NCBI RefSeq assembly: GCF_026341515.1
Contig: NZ_JAPEOK010000001.1
Span: forward strand, 3,472,001-3,536,000
Direction of reading: 5' to 3'
Length of the DNA: 64,000 nucleotides
From: Streptomyces sp. NBC_00878
Lineage (GTDB): Bacteria > Actinomycetota > Actinomycetes > Streptomycetales > Streptomycetaceae
The notes beneath the pieces are model-generated. The model worked only from the letters and a program-made list of their open reading frames with translations, was not told where the DNA came from and made no database searches. The translations under genes were made by a program, and so were the position numbers. Below, one piece after another: positions 53,084 to 64,000 of the stretch; position 1 is the stretch's first letter; every line of letters starts with the position of its first letter.

Positions 53084-54559
53084 TTACTTGTGGGGCGGCA
53101 CCGGAATGTCCAGGACGACCTGCGTTCCGCGCTCGGGGGCCCGGACCATGTCGAACGTGCCGCCCAACTCCCCCTCCACCAGGGTCCGTACGATCTGCAG
53201 GCCCAGGTTGCCCGAGCGGTGCGGGTCGAAGCCCTCGGGCAGACCGACGCCGTCGTCCTGGACGGTGACCAGCAGGCGGGCATCCTTGGTGGAGCCGCCG
53301 CGGACCGCGGACACCTCGACCGTGCCGCGGTCGCCCTCACGGAAGCCGTGCTCCAGCGCGTTCTGCAGAATCTCCGTGAGGACCATGGAGAGCGGGGTCG
53401 CGACCTCGGCGTCGAGTATGCCGAAGCGTCCGGTGCGCCGGCCGACGACCTTGCCCGGGGAGATCTCGGCGACCATGGCGAGCACCCGGTCGGCGATCTC
53501 GTCGAACTCCACGCGCTCGTCCAGGTTCTGGGAGAGCGTCTCGTGCACGATGGCGATCGACCCGACCCGCCGGACCGCCTCTTCGAGGGCCTCACGGCCC
53601 CGGTCGGACTCGATCCGGCGGGCCTGGAGGCGGAGCAGGGCCGCGACCGTCTGGAGGTTGTTCTTCACCCGGTGGTGGATCTCCCGGATGGTGGCGTCCT
53701 TGGTGATCAACTCGCGCTCGCGGCGCCGCAGTTCGGTCACATCACGCAGGAGTACGAGCGAACCGACCCGGGTGCCCTTGGGTTTGAGCGGGATGGCGCG
53801 CAGCTGGATCACGCCGTCGCCGCTCTCGATCTCGAACTCGCGGGGCGCCCAGCCGCTGGCGACCTTGGACAGTGCCTCGTCCACCGGGCCGCGGGACGGG
53901 GCGAGTTCGGCCGTGGTCTTGCCGAGGTGGTGGCCGACCAGGTCGGCGGCGAGGCCGAGGCGGTGGTACGCCGACAGCGCGTTCGGTGACGCGTACTGGA
54001 CGATGCCCTCGGCGTCCAGCCGGATCAGGCCGTCGCCGACCCGCGGCGAGGCGTCCATGTCGACCTGCTGGTTGGGGAACGGGAAGGAGCCCGCCGCGAT
54101 CATCTGCGCGAGGTCGGACGCGCTCTGCAGATAGGTGAGTTCGAGCCGCGAGGGCGTGCGCACGGTGAGGAGGTTGGTGTTGCGGGCGATGACGCCCAGG
54201 ACGCGCCCCTCCCGGCGCACGGGGATCGACTCGACCCGTACGGGAACCTCCTCGCGCCACTCCGGGTCGCCCTCGCGCACGATCCGGCCCTCGTCCAGGG
54301 CGACGTCCAGCATGGGACGGCGGCCGCGTGGGACGAGGTGGCCGACCATGTCGTCCTGGTACGAGGTGGGGCCGGTGTTGGGCCTCATCTGGGCGACCGA
54401 GACATAGCGGGTGCCGTCCCGCGTGGGGACCCACAGGACGAGGTCGGCGAACGAGAGGTCGGAGAGCAACTGCCACTCCGAGACCAGCAGGTGCAGCCAC
54501 TCGAGCTCGGAATCACCGAGAGCGGTGTGCTGGCGTACGAGCTCGTTCATGGAGGGCAC
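53084..54559 (-). CDS. PdtaS-like cytoplasmic sensor histidine kinase
   Basis: GTG at 54559 (VPSMNELVRQHTALG); an ATG at 54550 is possible. The 491-residue protein has a GAF-type N-terminal domain (about 1-160), a PAS domain (about 170-285), and a HisKA_2-type kinase with EIHHRVKNNLQTVAALLRLQARR, phosphoacceptor His at about 295. The ATPase has LTEILQNALEHGF and VQDDGVGLPEG. There are no membrane segments, so it is soluble. The response regulator partner is not in this window. An orphan DasR-type site lies upstream. Confidence 0.9.
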   Translation of the reverse strand: MPSMNELVRQHTALGDSELEWLHLLVSEWQLLSDLSFADLVLWVPTRDGTRYVSVAQMRPNTGPTSYQDDMVGHLVPRGRRPMLDVALDEGRIVREGDPEWREEVPVRVESIPVRREGRVLGVIARNTNLLTVRTPSRLELTYLQSASDLAQMIAAGSFPFPNQQVDMDASPRVGDGLIRLDAEGIVQYASPNALSAYHRLGLAADLVGHHLGKTTAELAPSRGPVDEALSKVASGWAPREFEIESGDGVIQLRAIPLKPKGTRVGSLVLLRDVTELRRRERELITKDATIREIHHRVKNNLQTVAALLRLQARRIESDRGREALEEAVRRVGSIAIVHETLSQNLDERVEFDEIADRVLAMVAEISPGKVVGRRTGRFGILDAEVATPLSMVLTEILQNALEHGFREGDRGTVEVSAVRGGSTKDARLLVTVQDDGVGLPEGFDPHRSGNLGLQIVRTLVEGELGGTFDMVRAPERGTQVVLDIPVPPHK

Positions 54560-54960
54560 GAGTGCGAGCGTACCCGGCGCATCCGGCATGTTCCGAAGTC
54601 AGCCACCCGCGCGGGCCCGGAAACACCCGCGGGCCGCGGCGCCTGAGAGGGACCCTCAGCCCTCCCGGCACCGCAGCCCGGAGCAACATCGGCCGCGGGG
54701 TGTGCGGTCCCGTTCGGCCGAAGGATGAGGATCCGGTGCAGTCAGGGCAGAGAGCGCCGGCTCCTCGATCCGTCTTCCTGTGCGGGGAAGACGGAGGCTT
54801 GGTCATTCGGACGGCTTGATCAACTAATTGCGTTCTCAAGCTTTGTACGATTCTGGACTAGACCACTCTCGGCTGTCCATGCGTTCGCGGATGTTTGTTG
54901 TTGTCTCTTTATCCAACAACCCGCGTCCTACAAACACCACGCAGCCTAACGCCGGGCGGT
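54560..54960. other. A/T-rich intergenic with an orphan dre site
   Basis: A 401-base gap between tetR and the kinase gene. From about 54810 to 54950 the DNA is distinctly more A/T-rich than its surroundings. It contains the dre-like site at 54852-54867. No gene is evident. Confidence 0.6.
54852..54867. promoter_or_regulatory. Orphan DasR (dre) site
   Basis: TCTGGACTAGACCACT matches the recalled dre consensus ACTGGTCTAGACCACT at 14 of 16 positions, the best match in the window. It lies 293 bp upstream of the PdtaS-like kinase start, in an A/T-rich stretch. Confidence 0.7.
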
Positions 54961-55593
54961 TCACGAGTGGGGCCAGATTCGCGCGGCGAGTTCGGCGAGT
55001 GCTTCCAGCTCTCCTTTGCTGGCGCCGTCCCGGGCCTGTTGGGACATGCCCTGGATCATGGCTCCGGTGTGCCGGGCCAGGGCCGCCGCGTCGGTGTCCG
55101 CGGGCAGCTCGCCCGCCGCGACGCCCTCCCGGATACGGCGCTCGATGGCGGCGATGCCCGCGATGCGTCGCTCGCGGAGGGATTCCTCCACCCCCGGAGT
55201 GGTGCAGTTGGTGGCCGCGTGGATCACCAGACAGCCGCGCGGACGGCCGGGCGCGGTGTACTCGGCCGCGGCCTCGCGGAGCATCCGGTCCACCGCGGCA
55301 CGGGCCGTCGGCTCCTCGGCGAGGGCGCGGTCGCCGAACGAGCCGTACCGCGCGCTGTACGAGTTCACGGCCTCGTCGAAGAGCGAGCGCTTGTCGCCGA
55401 AGGCCGCGTAGAGACTGGGGGCGCCGATGCCCATGACCTGGGTGAGGTCCGAGACGGAGGTCGCTTCGTAGCCGTGCTCCCAGAAGGCGAGGACCGCCTT
55501 CTCCAGCGCGGCGTCGCGGTCGAAGGAGCGGGGGCGGCCGCGATGCCTGGCGGCCGGCCCGGCGGCACCTTTGATGTCCCCGCTGCTCACCAT
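54961..55593 (-). CDS. TetR-family regulator
   Basis: The ATG at 55593 (MVSSGDIKGAAG) gives 210 residues. The HTH is YEATSVSDLTQVMGIGAPSLYAAFGDKRSLF. The C-terminal part has CLVIHAATNCTTPG and a TetR_C-like fold common in repressors of oxidoreductases. Its target is not obvious. It ends before the orphan dre region. Confidence 0.88.
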   Translation of the reverse strand: MVSSGDIKGAAGPAARHRGRPRSFDRDAALEKAVLAFWEHGYEATSVSDLTQVMGIGAPSLYAAFGDKRSLFDEAVNSYSARYGSFGDRALAEEPTARAAVDRMLREAAAEYTAPGRPRGCLVIHAATNCTTPGVEESLRERRIAGIAAIERRIREGVAAGELPADTDAAALARHTGAMIQGMSQQARDGASKGELEALAELAARIWPHS

Positions 55594-55684
55594 GGATGGA
55601 ATTATATAGCGGGTACTAGAGAAATAGCGGGCTCGGGTTGGACGGGCCATCCGGTTGGGTGCGACAGGAGGCTGCCCCTCCGGT

Positions 55685-56782
55685 TCAGCGGGTCTCCGTG
55701 ACCTTCGCGAGGGCTCGGGGGGCGTCCGGGTCCTGGCCGCGGGCGATGGTGACCTCGTACGCGAGGAGCTGGAGCGGAAGGATCTCCAGGATCGGCTGGA
55801 CCTCCTCGGCGACGCCCTCGGTGGGCAGGACGAAGCCGGCGGAGGCCTGTTCGACCTGGGGCCGGGGGCCGATGACGACGAGGTCGGCGCCGCGCCCCCG
55901 CAGCCGGTCGAGCACGGGCTGGAGTGCCGCGCCACCCTTGCCGTCGGTGACGACCGCGATGACCGGGGAGATGTTGTCGACCATGGCGAGCGGGCCGTGC
56001 AGCAGGTCCGCGCCGGAGTACGAGAGGGCGGGGATGTAGCTCGTCTCCATCAGCTTGAGGGCGGCCTCCTTGGCGGTGGGGTAGCCGTAGCCGCGGGAGG
56101 TGATCACCATGCGTTCGGCGAAGCGGTAGCGGGAGGCGAGGGTGCGGATCTCGTCCTGGCGGGCGAGCAGGTGCTCGGCGAGGTCGGGGAGCACCTTGGC
56201 CTGGGCTCCGTCGCCGCCGCGCAGCCCTTCGACGAAGAGGTAGAGGGCCAGGAGGGAGGCCGTATAGGTCTTGGTCGCGGGGAGTGCCTTCTCCGGCCCG
56301 GCCATGATGTCGATGTGGTACTCGGAGACGGCCGCCAGGGGCGAGTCCGCGTTGTTGGTCACCGCGAGCGTGATGGCGCCGGCCTCGCGAGCGGCTTTGG
56401 TCGAGGCCACCAGGTCCGGGGAGCCGCCGGACTGGCTGACCGTGATCATCAGCACGTCGGTGAGGTCGGGGCGGGCACCGTAGGCCGTCGTGGTCGACAT
56501 GGAGGCGAGGCCGCACGGCAGGCCGAGGCGGATCTCCAGGAGGTACTTGGCGTAGAGGGCGGCGTTGTCGGAGGTCCCTCGGGCGGTGAGCAGGACGAAG
56601 CGCGGCTTGCGGTCGGCGACCCGCTGGGCCACCTCCTGGATGCGCGGGGCCCCCTCCTCCAGGATCCGCCGCAGGACGGCGGGCTGCTCGGCCATCTCGC
56701 GGGCCATGATCAGGCCCGGGCGGTCGGACTCGGCGGGCGTCGGCTGCGCGCCGGGCTGGGGGTCCGGCGGGGTGGCGGCCAT
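55685..56782 (-). CDS. SIS-domain sugar-phosphate isomerase/deaminase-like protein
   Basis: A 365-residue protein with two SIS domains, like the isomerase half of GlmS without the glutaminase domain: MAREMAEQPAVLRRILE, FVLLTARGTSDNAALYAKYLLE and VLMITVSQSGGSPDLVASTKAARE (sugar-phosphate loop). It is likely a GlcN-6-P deaminase (NagB-II type) or a related ketose/aldosamine isomerase. It is divergent from nagB and shares its dre-containing regulatory region. Confidence 0.85.
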   Translation of the reverse strand: MAATPPDPQPGAQPTPAESDRPGLIMAREMAEQPAVLRRILEEGAPRIQEVAQRVADRKPRFVLLTARGTSDNAALYAKYLLEIRLGLPCGLASMSTTTAYGARPDLTDVLMITVSQSGGSPDLVASTKAAREAGAITLAVTNNADSPLAAVSEYHIDIMAGPEKALPATKTYTASLLALYLFVEGLRGGDGAQAKVLPDLAEHLLARQDEIRTLASRYRFAERMVITSRGYGYPTAKEAALKLMETSYIPALSYSGADLLHGPLAMVDNISPVIAVVTDGKGGAALQPVLDRLRGRGADLVVIGPRPQVEQASAGFVLPTEGVAEEVQPILEILPLQLLAYEVTIARGQDPDAPRALAKVTETR

Positions 56783-56988
56783 GGTGTTTCCTCCTGAGCA
56801 CGGGTGCGGGGTGGGCCTGAGGGCTGGTGCGTGGTGGGCCTGAGGGCGGGTGCGCGGCGGGCGGGGCCCAATGCTGCGGGGGCTGCGGGGAAGGGGGTGG
56901 CGGGGCTCGTTCTCGCGTGCGCAGGGCCCATTCCACTCCCCCGGGGTCGGCGGCGCCCACTCAGGTGGCTGGAGAACCGTTCTGCTAG

Positions 56989-57004
56989 ATTGGTCTATAC
57001 CACA
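56989..57004. promoter_or_regulatory. DasR (dre) site between nagB and the SIS gene
   Basis: ATTGGTCTATACCACA matches the dre consensus at 13 of 16 positions and lies 55 bp upstream of the nagB GTG. DasR would repress nagB, and possibly the divergent SIS gene, until GlcN-6-P accumulates. Confidence 0.85.
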
Positions 57005-57058
57005 TGTTCGGTTGTGTCATTGTGTCCCCTCTTCAGACTTCAGAACGGCAGGCCCAGC

Positions 57059-57844
57059 GTGGAAGTTGTCATCGTTTCGGACGCCAAGGCGGGTGGCGAG
57101 CTCATTGCCGAGGCCATGGCGGAGCTGCTCCGGCACAAGCCCGACGCGCTGCTCGGGGTGGCCACCGGCTCGACGCCGCTGCCCATCTACGAGGCGCTGG
57201 CGGCAAAGGTGGGTTCCGGGGCCGTGGACGCCTCGCGGGCGCGGGTCGCGCAGCTCGACGAGTACGTGGGGCTGCCGGCCGAGCATCCCGAGTCGTACCG
57301 GTCCGTGCTGCGGCGTGAGGTGCTGAAGCCGCTGGGGCTGGACATGGACGCGTTCATGGGGCCCGACGGGACCGCCGAGGACGTGCGGGCCGCGTGCGAG
57401 GCGTACGACAGGGCGCTCGCCGAGGCGGGCGGGGTCGATCTCCAGCTTCTCGGGATAGGGACCGACGGGCACATCGGGTTCAACGAGCCGTGCTCGTCGC
57501 TCGCCTCGCGTACGCGGATCAAGACCCTGACCGAGCAGACGCGGGTCGACAACGCGCGGTTCTTCGAGGGCGACATCGCGCAGGTGCCGCACCACGTGAT
57601 CACCCAGGGGATCGGGACGATCCTGGAGGCGCGGCATCTGGTGCTGCTCGCCACGGGTGAGGGCAAGGCGGACGCCGTGGCGGCGACCGTCGAGGGACCC
57701 GTCGCCGCGGTGTGCCCCGCGTCGGCGCTCCAGTTGCATCCGCACGCCACGGTCGTCGTGGACGAGGCCGCCGCGTCCAAGCTGAAGCTCGCGGACTACT
57801 TCCGGCACACGTTCGCCAGCAAGCCGGACTGGCAGGGTATTTAG
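57059..57844 (+). CDS. nagB: Glucosamine-6-phosphate deaminase
   Basis: GTG at 57059 gives 261 residues, the NagB length. LLGVATGSTPLPIYEAL binds phosphate, VAQLDEYVGLP carries the catalytic Asp, and LLGIGTDGHIGFNEP the catalytic His region. It converts glucosamine-6-phosphate to fructose-6-phosphate and ammonia, the step that commits chitin-derived amino sugar to glycolysis. The substrate is also the known inducer of DasR. Confidence 0.97.
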   Translation: MEVVIVSDAKAGGELIAEAMAELLRHKPDALLGVATGSTPLPIYEALAAKVGSGAVDASRARVAQLDEYVGLPAEHPESYRSVLRREVLKPLGLDMDAFMGPDGTAEDVRAACEAYDRALAEAGGVDLQLLGIGTDGHIGFNEPCSSLASRTRIKTLTEQTRVDNARFFEGDIAQVPHHVITQGIGTILEARHLVLLATGEGKADAVAATVEGPVAAVCPASALQLHPHATVVVDEAAASKLKLADYFRHTFASKPDWQGI

Positions 57845-57911
57845 GCAACTCGATCGGCAACTCGCCTGGCAACTGGCCTGCCGACTCACTTGGCGAATCG
57901 CTTCACGATAC

Positions 57912-57950
57912 GAAGGTGCCGGGTCCGCTCGTGGTGGACCCGGCACCTTC
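57912..57950. terminator. Bidirectional terminator between nagB and dasD
   Basis: GAAGGTGCCGGGTCC and GGACCCGGCACCTTC form a perfect 15-bp stem with a 9-base loop, between the convergent ends of nagB (57844) and dasD (58033). Confidence 0.9.
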
Positions 57951-58032
57951 ATCCGTGCGGCGACCCGCGCCTTCGTTCCGTCGGCTCACGTCGCCACCGG
58001 CGCACGCCCCCGGCGGCTTCCGCCCAGTCGGC

Positions 58033-59598
58033 TCACGCCCCGGCGATCGCCTCCGCCGCCGCGAGGCCGCAGACGCGGGCCGCGCCGTGCGTGGCGATGT
58101 GCAGGGCACCCTGGGGCGGCGACTGTGGCACGCCCATCTCGACCACGACCGTGTCGGGGCGGGCGGCGAGCAGGGTGTCGAGGGCCTCGGCCATCCAGGC
58201 GTGGCGGTGGACGTCCCGGACCACCGCGACCACGCGACGGGAGCCGGCGGCCGCGAGCGTCTCGGCCCCGGCCCGCTCCCCCGTGAAACTCCCGGTCTCG
58301 GTGCCCGGCAGCATGCGCTTCAGGTCGGCGGCGATGCCCCAGGGGGTCTCGTCACCGACGGCGATGTTGGCCACGGGGGTGAGGGCGGCGACGTACGGAG
58401 CCTCGGTGACGGGCGTGAAGTGCGCTCCGCGCGTGATCGTCAGCGCTCGCCGGGCCGCCACCAGACCGACGTCGGAACCCGCCTCGGACCTCGCTTCGGA
58501 CCCTGCTTCGGACCCGGATTCGGTGGACGAGCCCGGCCCCGAAGTCCCACCCGGCGCGACGCCGTTCAACTCAGCCCCCAGAGTCTTCGCTGCCGTCCAG
58601 GCGGCCAGTGACCGGACCCGGGTCGCCGCGTCCGCGAGACGTTCCTCGGGGAGTTCGCCGGAGCGGACCGCCGCGACCAGGGCGTCGCGCAGGCGGAGGA
58701 CCGTCGCCTCGTCCGAGAGTCCGCCGCCCACGCAGATCGCGTCGGCTCCGGCGGCGATCGCGAGGACGCTGCCGCGTTCGATGCCGTAGGTCGCGGAGAT
58801 GGCCCGCATCTCCATGCCGTCGGTGACGATCAGGCCGTCGTAGCCGAGTTCCTCGCGGAGCAGGCCGGTGAGGATGCGGCGCGAGAGGGTCGCGGGGTGG
58901 GCGGGGTCCAGGGCCGGGACCAGGATGTGCGCGCTCATCACGGCGCGCGTGCCCGCCTCGATGGCGGCGCGGAACGGCACCAGTTCGCGGGACTCCAGGA
59001 CCGGGAGCTCCGCGTCGATGCGCGGCATCGCGTGGTGCGAGTCGACCGCCGTGTCGCCGTGGCCCGGGAAGTGCTTGGTGCAGGCGGCGACCCCGGCGGA
59101 CTGGAGCCCGGAGACGTACGCGGCCGTGTGCCGGGCCACCAGTGACGTGTCGGCGCCGAAGGACCGTACGCCGATGACGGGGTTGTCGGGGTTGGAGTTG
59201 ATGTCGGCCGACGGCGCCCAGTTGAAGTTGACGCCGCAGGCGGCCAGTCGGCGGCCCAGTTCGTGGGCCACCGCCTCGGTCAGGGCGGGGTCGTCGACCG
59301 CGCCCAGCGCGTGGTTGCCGGGGAAGGAGGATCCCGTACGCACTTCGAGGCGGGTCACGTCACCGCCCTCCTCGTCGATGGCGACCAGGACGTCGTCGCG
59401 TTCCGCGCGCAACTGGGCGGTCAGGGCGGCGACTTGGGCGGGTGAGGCGATGTTGCGGCCGAACAGGCCGACGGAGGCGAGGCCTTCGCCGAGTCGCCGC
59501 AGCAGCCAGGAAGGGGCCGAGGTCCCGGTGAAGCCCGGCTGCAGGACGGCGAGGGCGTCGCGGGTCAGTGTGTCCGTACTGGAGGCGATGGTGGTCAT
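58033..59598 (-). CDS. dasD: GH3 beta-N-acetylglucosaminidase DasD
   Basis: A 521-residue NagZ-type GH3 enzyme. KHFPGHGDTAVDSHH (about 174-188) holds the His-Asp acid/base dyad typical of GH3 N-acetylhexosaminidases, and IVTDGMEM carries the nucleophile Asp. There is no signal peptide, so it acts in the cytoplasm on imported diacetylchitobiose, releasing GlcNAc. A Ser-Glu-Ala-Gly-rich insert (SGSEAGSEARSEAGSD) separates the catalytic and C-terminal domains. It follows dasC by 7 bp. Confidence 0.95.
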   Translation of the reverse strand: MTTIASSTDTLTRDALAVLQPGFTGTSAPSWLLRRLGEGLASVGLFGRNIASPAQVAALTAQLRAERDDVLVAIDEEGGDVTRLEVRTGSSFPGNHALGAVDDPALTEAVAHELGRRLAACGVNFNWAPSADINSNPDNPVIGVRSFGADTSLVARHTAAYVSGLQSAGVAACTKHFPGHGDTAVDSHHAMPRIDAELPVLESRELVPFRAAIEAGTRAVMSAHILVPALDPAHPATLSRRILTGLLREELGYDGLIVTDGMEMRAISATYGIERGSVLAIAAGADAICVGGGLSDEATVLRLRDALVAAVRSGELPEERLADAATRVRSLAAWTAAKTLGAELNGVAPGGTSGPGSSTESGSEAGSEARSEAGSDVGLVAARRALTITRGAHFTPVTEAPYVAALTPVANIAVGDETPWGIAADLKRMLPGTETGSFTGERAGAETLAAAGSRRVVAVVRDVHRHAWMAEALDTLLAARPDTVVVEMGVPQSPPQGALHIATHGAARVCGLAAAEAIAGA

Positions 59599-59605
59599 CG
59601 GGTCG

Positions 59606-60445
59606 TTATCCCTTCACCGCGCCGGAGGTGAGTCCGCTGACGGCCTTGCGCTGGAGGAAGACGAAGAGGACCAGGATCGGGATGGCGAAGAGCGAGGCCG
59701 CCGCCATCGTCGCGCCCCAGTCGTCGCCGAACGTCGACTGGAAGCTGGAGAGCCACAGGGGGAGCGTCTGCTTCTCGGCGTCCTTGTTGAGGATCAGGAC
59801 CAGCGGGAATTCGTTCCACGCCGTGATGAAGCCGAAGAGCGAGGTCGCCATCAGTCCGGGGGCGAGGAGCGGGAAGATGACCTTCACGAAGGCCTGCGTA
59901 CGGGTGCAGCCGTCGACCATCGCCGACTCCTCCAGCTCCTTGGGCACGGCGGCGACGTAGCCCCGCAGCGTCAGGATGGTGAAGGGCAGCACCATGATCA
60001 TGTAGAACACGGTCAGCGGGACGAGGCTGTTGAGCAGGTCGGCGTCACGCACAATGATGTAGATCGCGATGACCATGACCTCCCAGGGCGCCATCTGCGC
60101 GATCATGAAGGTCAGCAGGAAGCCGCGCCTGCCCTTGAACCGCATACGGGCCAGCGCGAAGGACGCGAGCAGCGCGATGACGAGGGAGAAGACCACCGCG
60201 AGGACCGTCACGGTCAGCGAGTTGCCGACCAGGGTCCAGAAGTGGTCGGCGTCGAGGGCCCGTTGGAAGTGGCCGAAGGTGATGTCGGTCGGCAGGAAGA
60301 CCGGGTCGTCGGCGATGATGTCGCCGGTCGGCTTCAGCGAGGTCGCGAACATCCAGTAGACGGGGAACGCGAAGACGACGAAGAGGACGAGGGCCGTCGC
60401 GTTGGGCCAAAGCCGGGACACCGTAGAAGAAACAGGGCGCTTCAC
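59606..60445 (-). CDS. dasC: Chitobiose ABC transporter permease DasC
   Basis: GTG at 60445 overlaps the dasB stop by 4 bp. The 279-residue permease has about six membrane helices and the EAA loop KELEESAMVDGCTRTQAFVKVIFPLLAPG. The C-terminal sequence LPLWLSSFQSTFGDDWGATMAAASLFAIPILVLF is typical of the MalG-type partner. With DasB and DasA it imports N,N'-diacetylchitobiose. The ATPase (MsiK in Streptomyces) is encoded elsewhere. Confidence 0.95.
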   Translation of the reverse strand: MKRPVSSTVSRLWPNATALVLFVVFAFPVYWMFATSLKPTGDIIADDPVFLPTDITFGHFQRALDADHFWTLVGNSLTVTVLAVVFSLVIALLASFALARMRFKGRRGFLLTFMIAQMAPWEVMVIAIYIIVRDADLLNSLVPLTVFYMIMVLPFTILTLRGYVAAVPKELEESAMVDGCTRTQAFVKVIFPLLAPGLMATSLFGFITAWNEFPLVLILNKDAEKQTLPLWLSSFQSTFGDDWGATMAAASLFAIPILVLFVFLQRKAVSGLTSGAVKG

Positions 60446-61434
60446 AGCTCGTCCTCCTCTTGCTTGAGAACGGTACGCAGGTAGTACGCGGTCAGGCCGA
60501 GCAGGATGAGGATCGTCAGGAACGAGATCGCCGCACCCATGCCGTAGTGCTGGTTGCCGGGGCCCTCGACGAACGCGTAGATCGGCAGGGTCTCGGTGAG
60601 CCGGTCGGGTCCGCCGGAGTTCATCGCGAAGATCTGCGGGAACGCCTTGAAGACCCAGATGACCTCAAGGAAGGTTGTCGCCCACAAGAACGGCCGCAGG
60701 AACGGGAAGGTCACGTGGGTGAAGCTCTTCCACATCCCGGCGCCGTCGATGGAGGCGGCCTCGTACAGCTCTTTGGGGATGGTGGTCGTGGCGGCGTAGA
60801 GGTTGATCGCCACGAACGGGATGGACTGCCAGACGATCAGCAGGGTGATCACGGAGAAGGTGGAGAACTGGGTGCCGAACCAGTTGTAGTCGGCCATCGA
60901 CGACCAGCCCGCCTTGGCGAGCAGCCAGTTGACGACGCCGAAGCGCTGGGCGAACAGCCACTGGTAGACGGTGGTCGCGGCGATCACCGGCATCGCCCAG
61001 GCGAGCACCAGGCCGAGCAGCAGCAGCAGCCGCATGCGCTTGCCGAGCCGCGCGAGGAGCAGTCCCACGAGAGTGCCGAGCAGCATGATGAGGACGACGT
61101 TGGCGGTGGTGAAGACGACCGTCCGCTGGACGACCTTCCAGAAGTCCGAACTGCCCAGGACTTCCTTGTAGTTGTCGCCGCCGTTCCACTCGGTGAGGTG
61201 CAGGATCAGCTGGCGCGGGTTGAGGTTCTGGAACGACAGCATGCCGTTCTTGACCAGCGGCCAGCCGAGCAGCACCACGGTGACGAGCAGTGCGGGCACC
61301 AGGAGCAGGTAGGGAGCGGCTGCGCCTGCGCGCTTTCTGGCCGGCCCCGGATCGCCGGGCGGGGATACGTCGGTCTTACGGACACCGGGCGCCGCGGCCG
61401 TGCCTGTGTCCGTGCGTTCGGTCTGCACTGACAT
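60442..61434 (-). CDS. dasB: Chitobiose ABC transporter permease DasB
   Basis: The ATG at 61434 (MSVQTERTDTG) has GGAAGAG with 9-bp spacing. An ATG at 61443 lies too close to that site. The 330-residue permease has a cytoplasmic N-terminus, a long external segment and six membrane helices, with the EAA loop PKELYEAASIDGAGMWKSFTHVTFPFLRP. It is the MalF-type partner of DasC. Confidence 0.95.
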   Translation of the reverse strand: MSVQTERTDTGTAAAPGVRKTDVSPPGDPGPARKRAGAAAPYLLLVPALLVTVVLLGWPLVKNGMLSFQNLNPRQLILHLTEWNGGDNYKEVLGSSDFWKVVQRTVVFTTANVVLIMLLGTLVGLLLARLGKRMRLLLLLGLVLAWAMPVIAATTVYQWLFAQRFGVVNWLLAKAGWSSMADYNWFGTQFSTFSVITLLIVWQSIPFVAINLYAATTTIPKELYEAASIDGAGMWKSFTHVTFPFLRPFLWATTFLEVIWVFKAFPQIFAMNSGGPDRLTETLPIYAFVEGPGNQHYGMGAAISFLTILILLGLTAYYLRTVLKQEEDEL

Positions 61435-61538
61435 GCTCGCCATCTCTTCCACATCGCGAATCACGAAGCGCGCATCACGGATCGACGGATGCGCCGGCGC
61501 GCCGGGGACGGACGGAGCCGTCCCCGGCGCGGAGGTGA

Positions 61539-64000
<2,462 letters not shown>

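Overview
The window is high-GC actinobacterial DNA with Streptomyces-type gene content: wblE, nickel superoxide dismutase, the das chitooligosaccharide/GlcNAc cluster, a SigB-like sigma factor with its anti-sigma factor, and a fused 2-oxoglutarate dehydrogenase. From memory, the gene order resembles the S. coelicolor chromosome from dasR to kgd (about SCO5231-SCO5283) read in reverse. Accessory genes are inserted into this core. No tRNA, rRNA or CRISPR array was seen.

Layout. 1-833 is the 5'-truncated end of a TnsA-like transposase endonuclease gene. 860-5981 is a sugar-use cassette: LacI regulator, perfect 23-bp operator, MFS transporter and PA14-containing GH3 glycosidase. 6147-14428 holds a rhomboid-like membrane protein, a spermidine-synthase-like protein, an OmpR-type two-component system and kgd. 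14541-21354 (minus strand) is a four-gene operon: TRYPCO1-like protein, trypsin-like protease with a VMAP-C-like domain, MoxR-like AAA+ ATPase, and SAV_2336/vWA-like protein with a helical repeat tail. It fits an NTP-dependent ternary conflict system and is the most unusual module here. 21581-25509 holds DUF6104, a DUF4097-PadR pair behind a palindromic operator, and a Clp-N/HTH pair behind twin TGTCAAC-N4-(G/A)TTGACA operators. 25623-31672 holds an oxidoreductase, malic enzyme and a polar amino acid ABC transporter.

31906-41150 holds small metabolic and regulatory genes, including divergent sodX/sodN and an ECF42-type sigma factor with its YCII partner. It also carries an IS5-type element (35156-36045, TTA duplication) sitting in a decayed tetR, next to a 5'-truncated SnoaL-like gene. 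41625-44262 encodes a family 2B encapsulin shell (EshA/EshB type) and a polyprenyl diphosphate synthase that is probably its cargo. 44527-54559 runs through an amidase, a PLP enzyme, an antiporter, the anti-sigma/sigH pair, a lipid kinase, wblE and a PdtaS-like kinase.

54961-64000 ends with a TetR gene, a SIS-domain gene, nagB and dasDCBA, with dasR running off the window. DasR-type dre sites lie in front of nagB, dasA and dasR. One orphan dre lies upstream of the PdtaS-like kinase gene. In this cluster DasA/B/C would import N,N'-diacetylchitobiose, DasD would trim it to GlcNAc, and NagB would feed glycolysis after GlcNAc is phosphorylated and deacetylated by enzymes not in the window.
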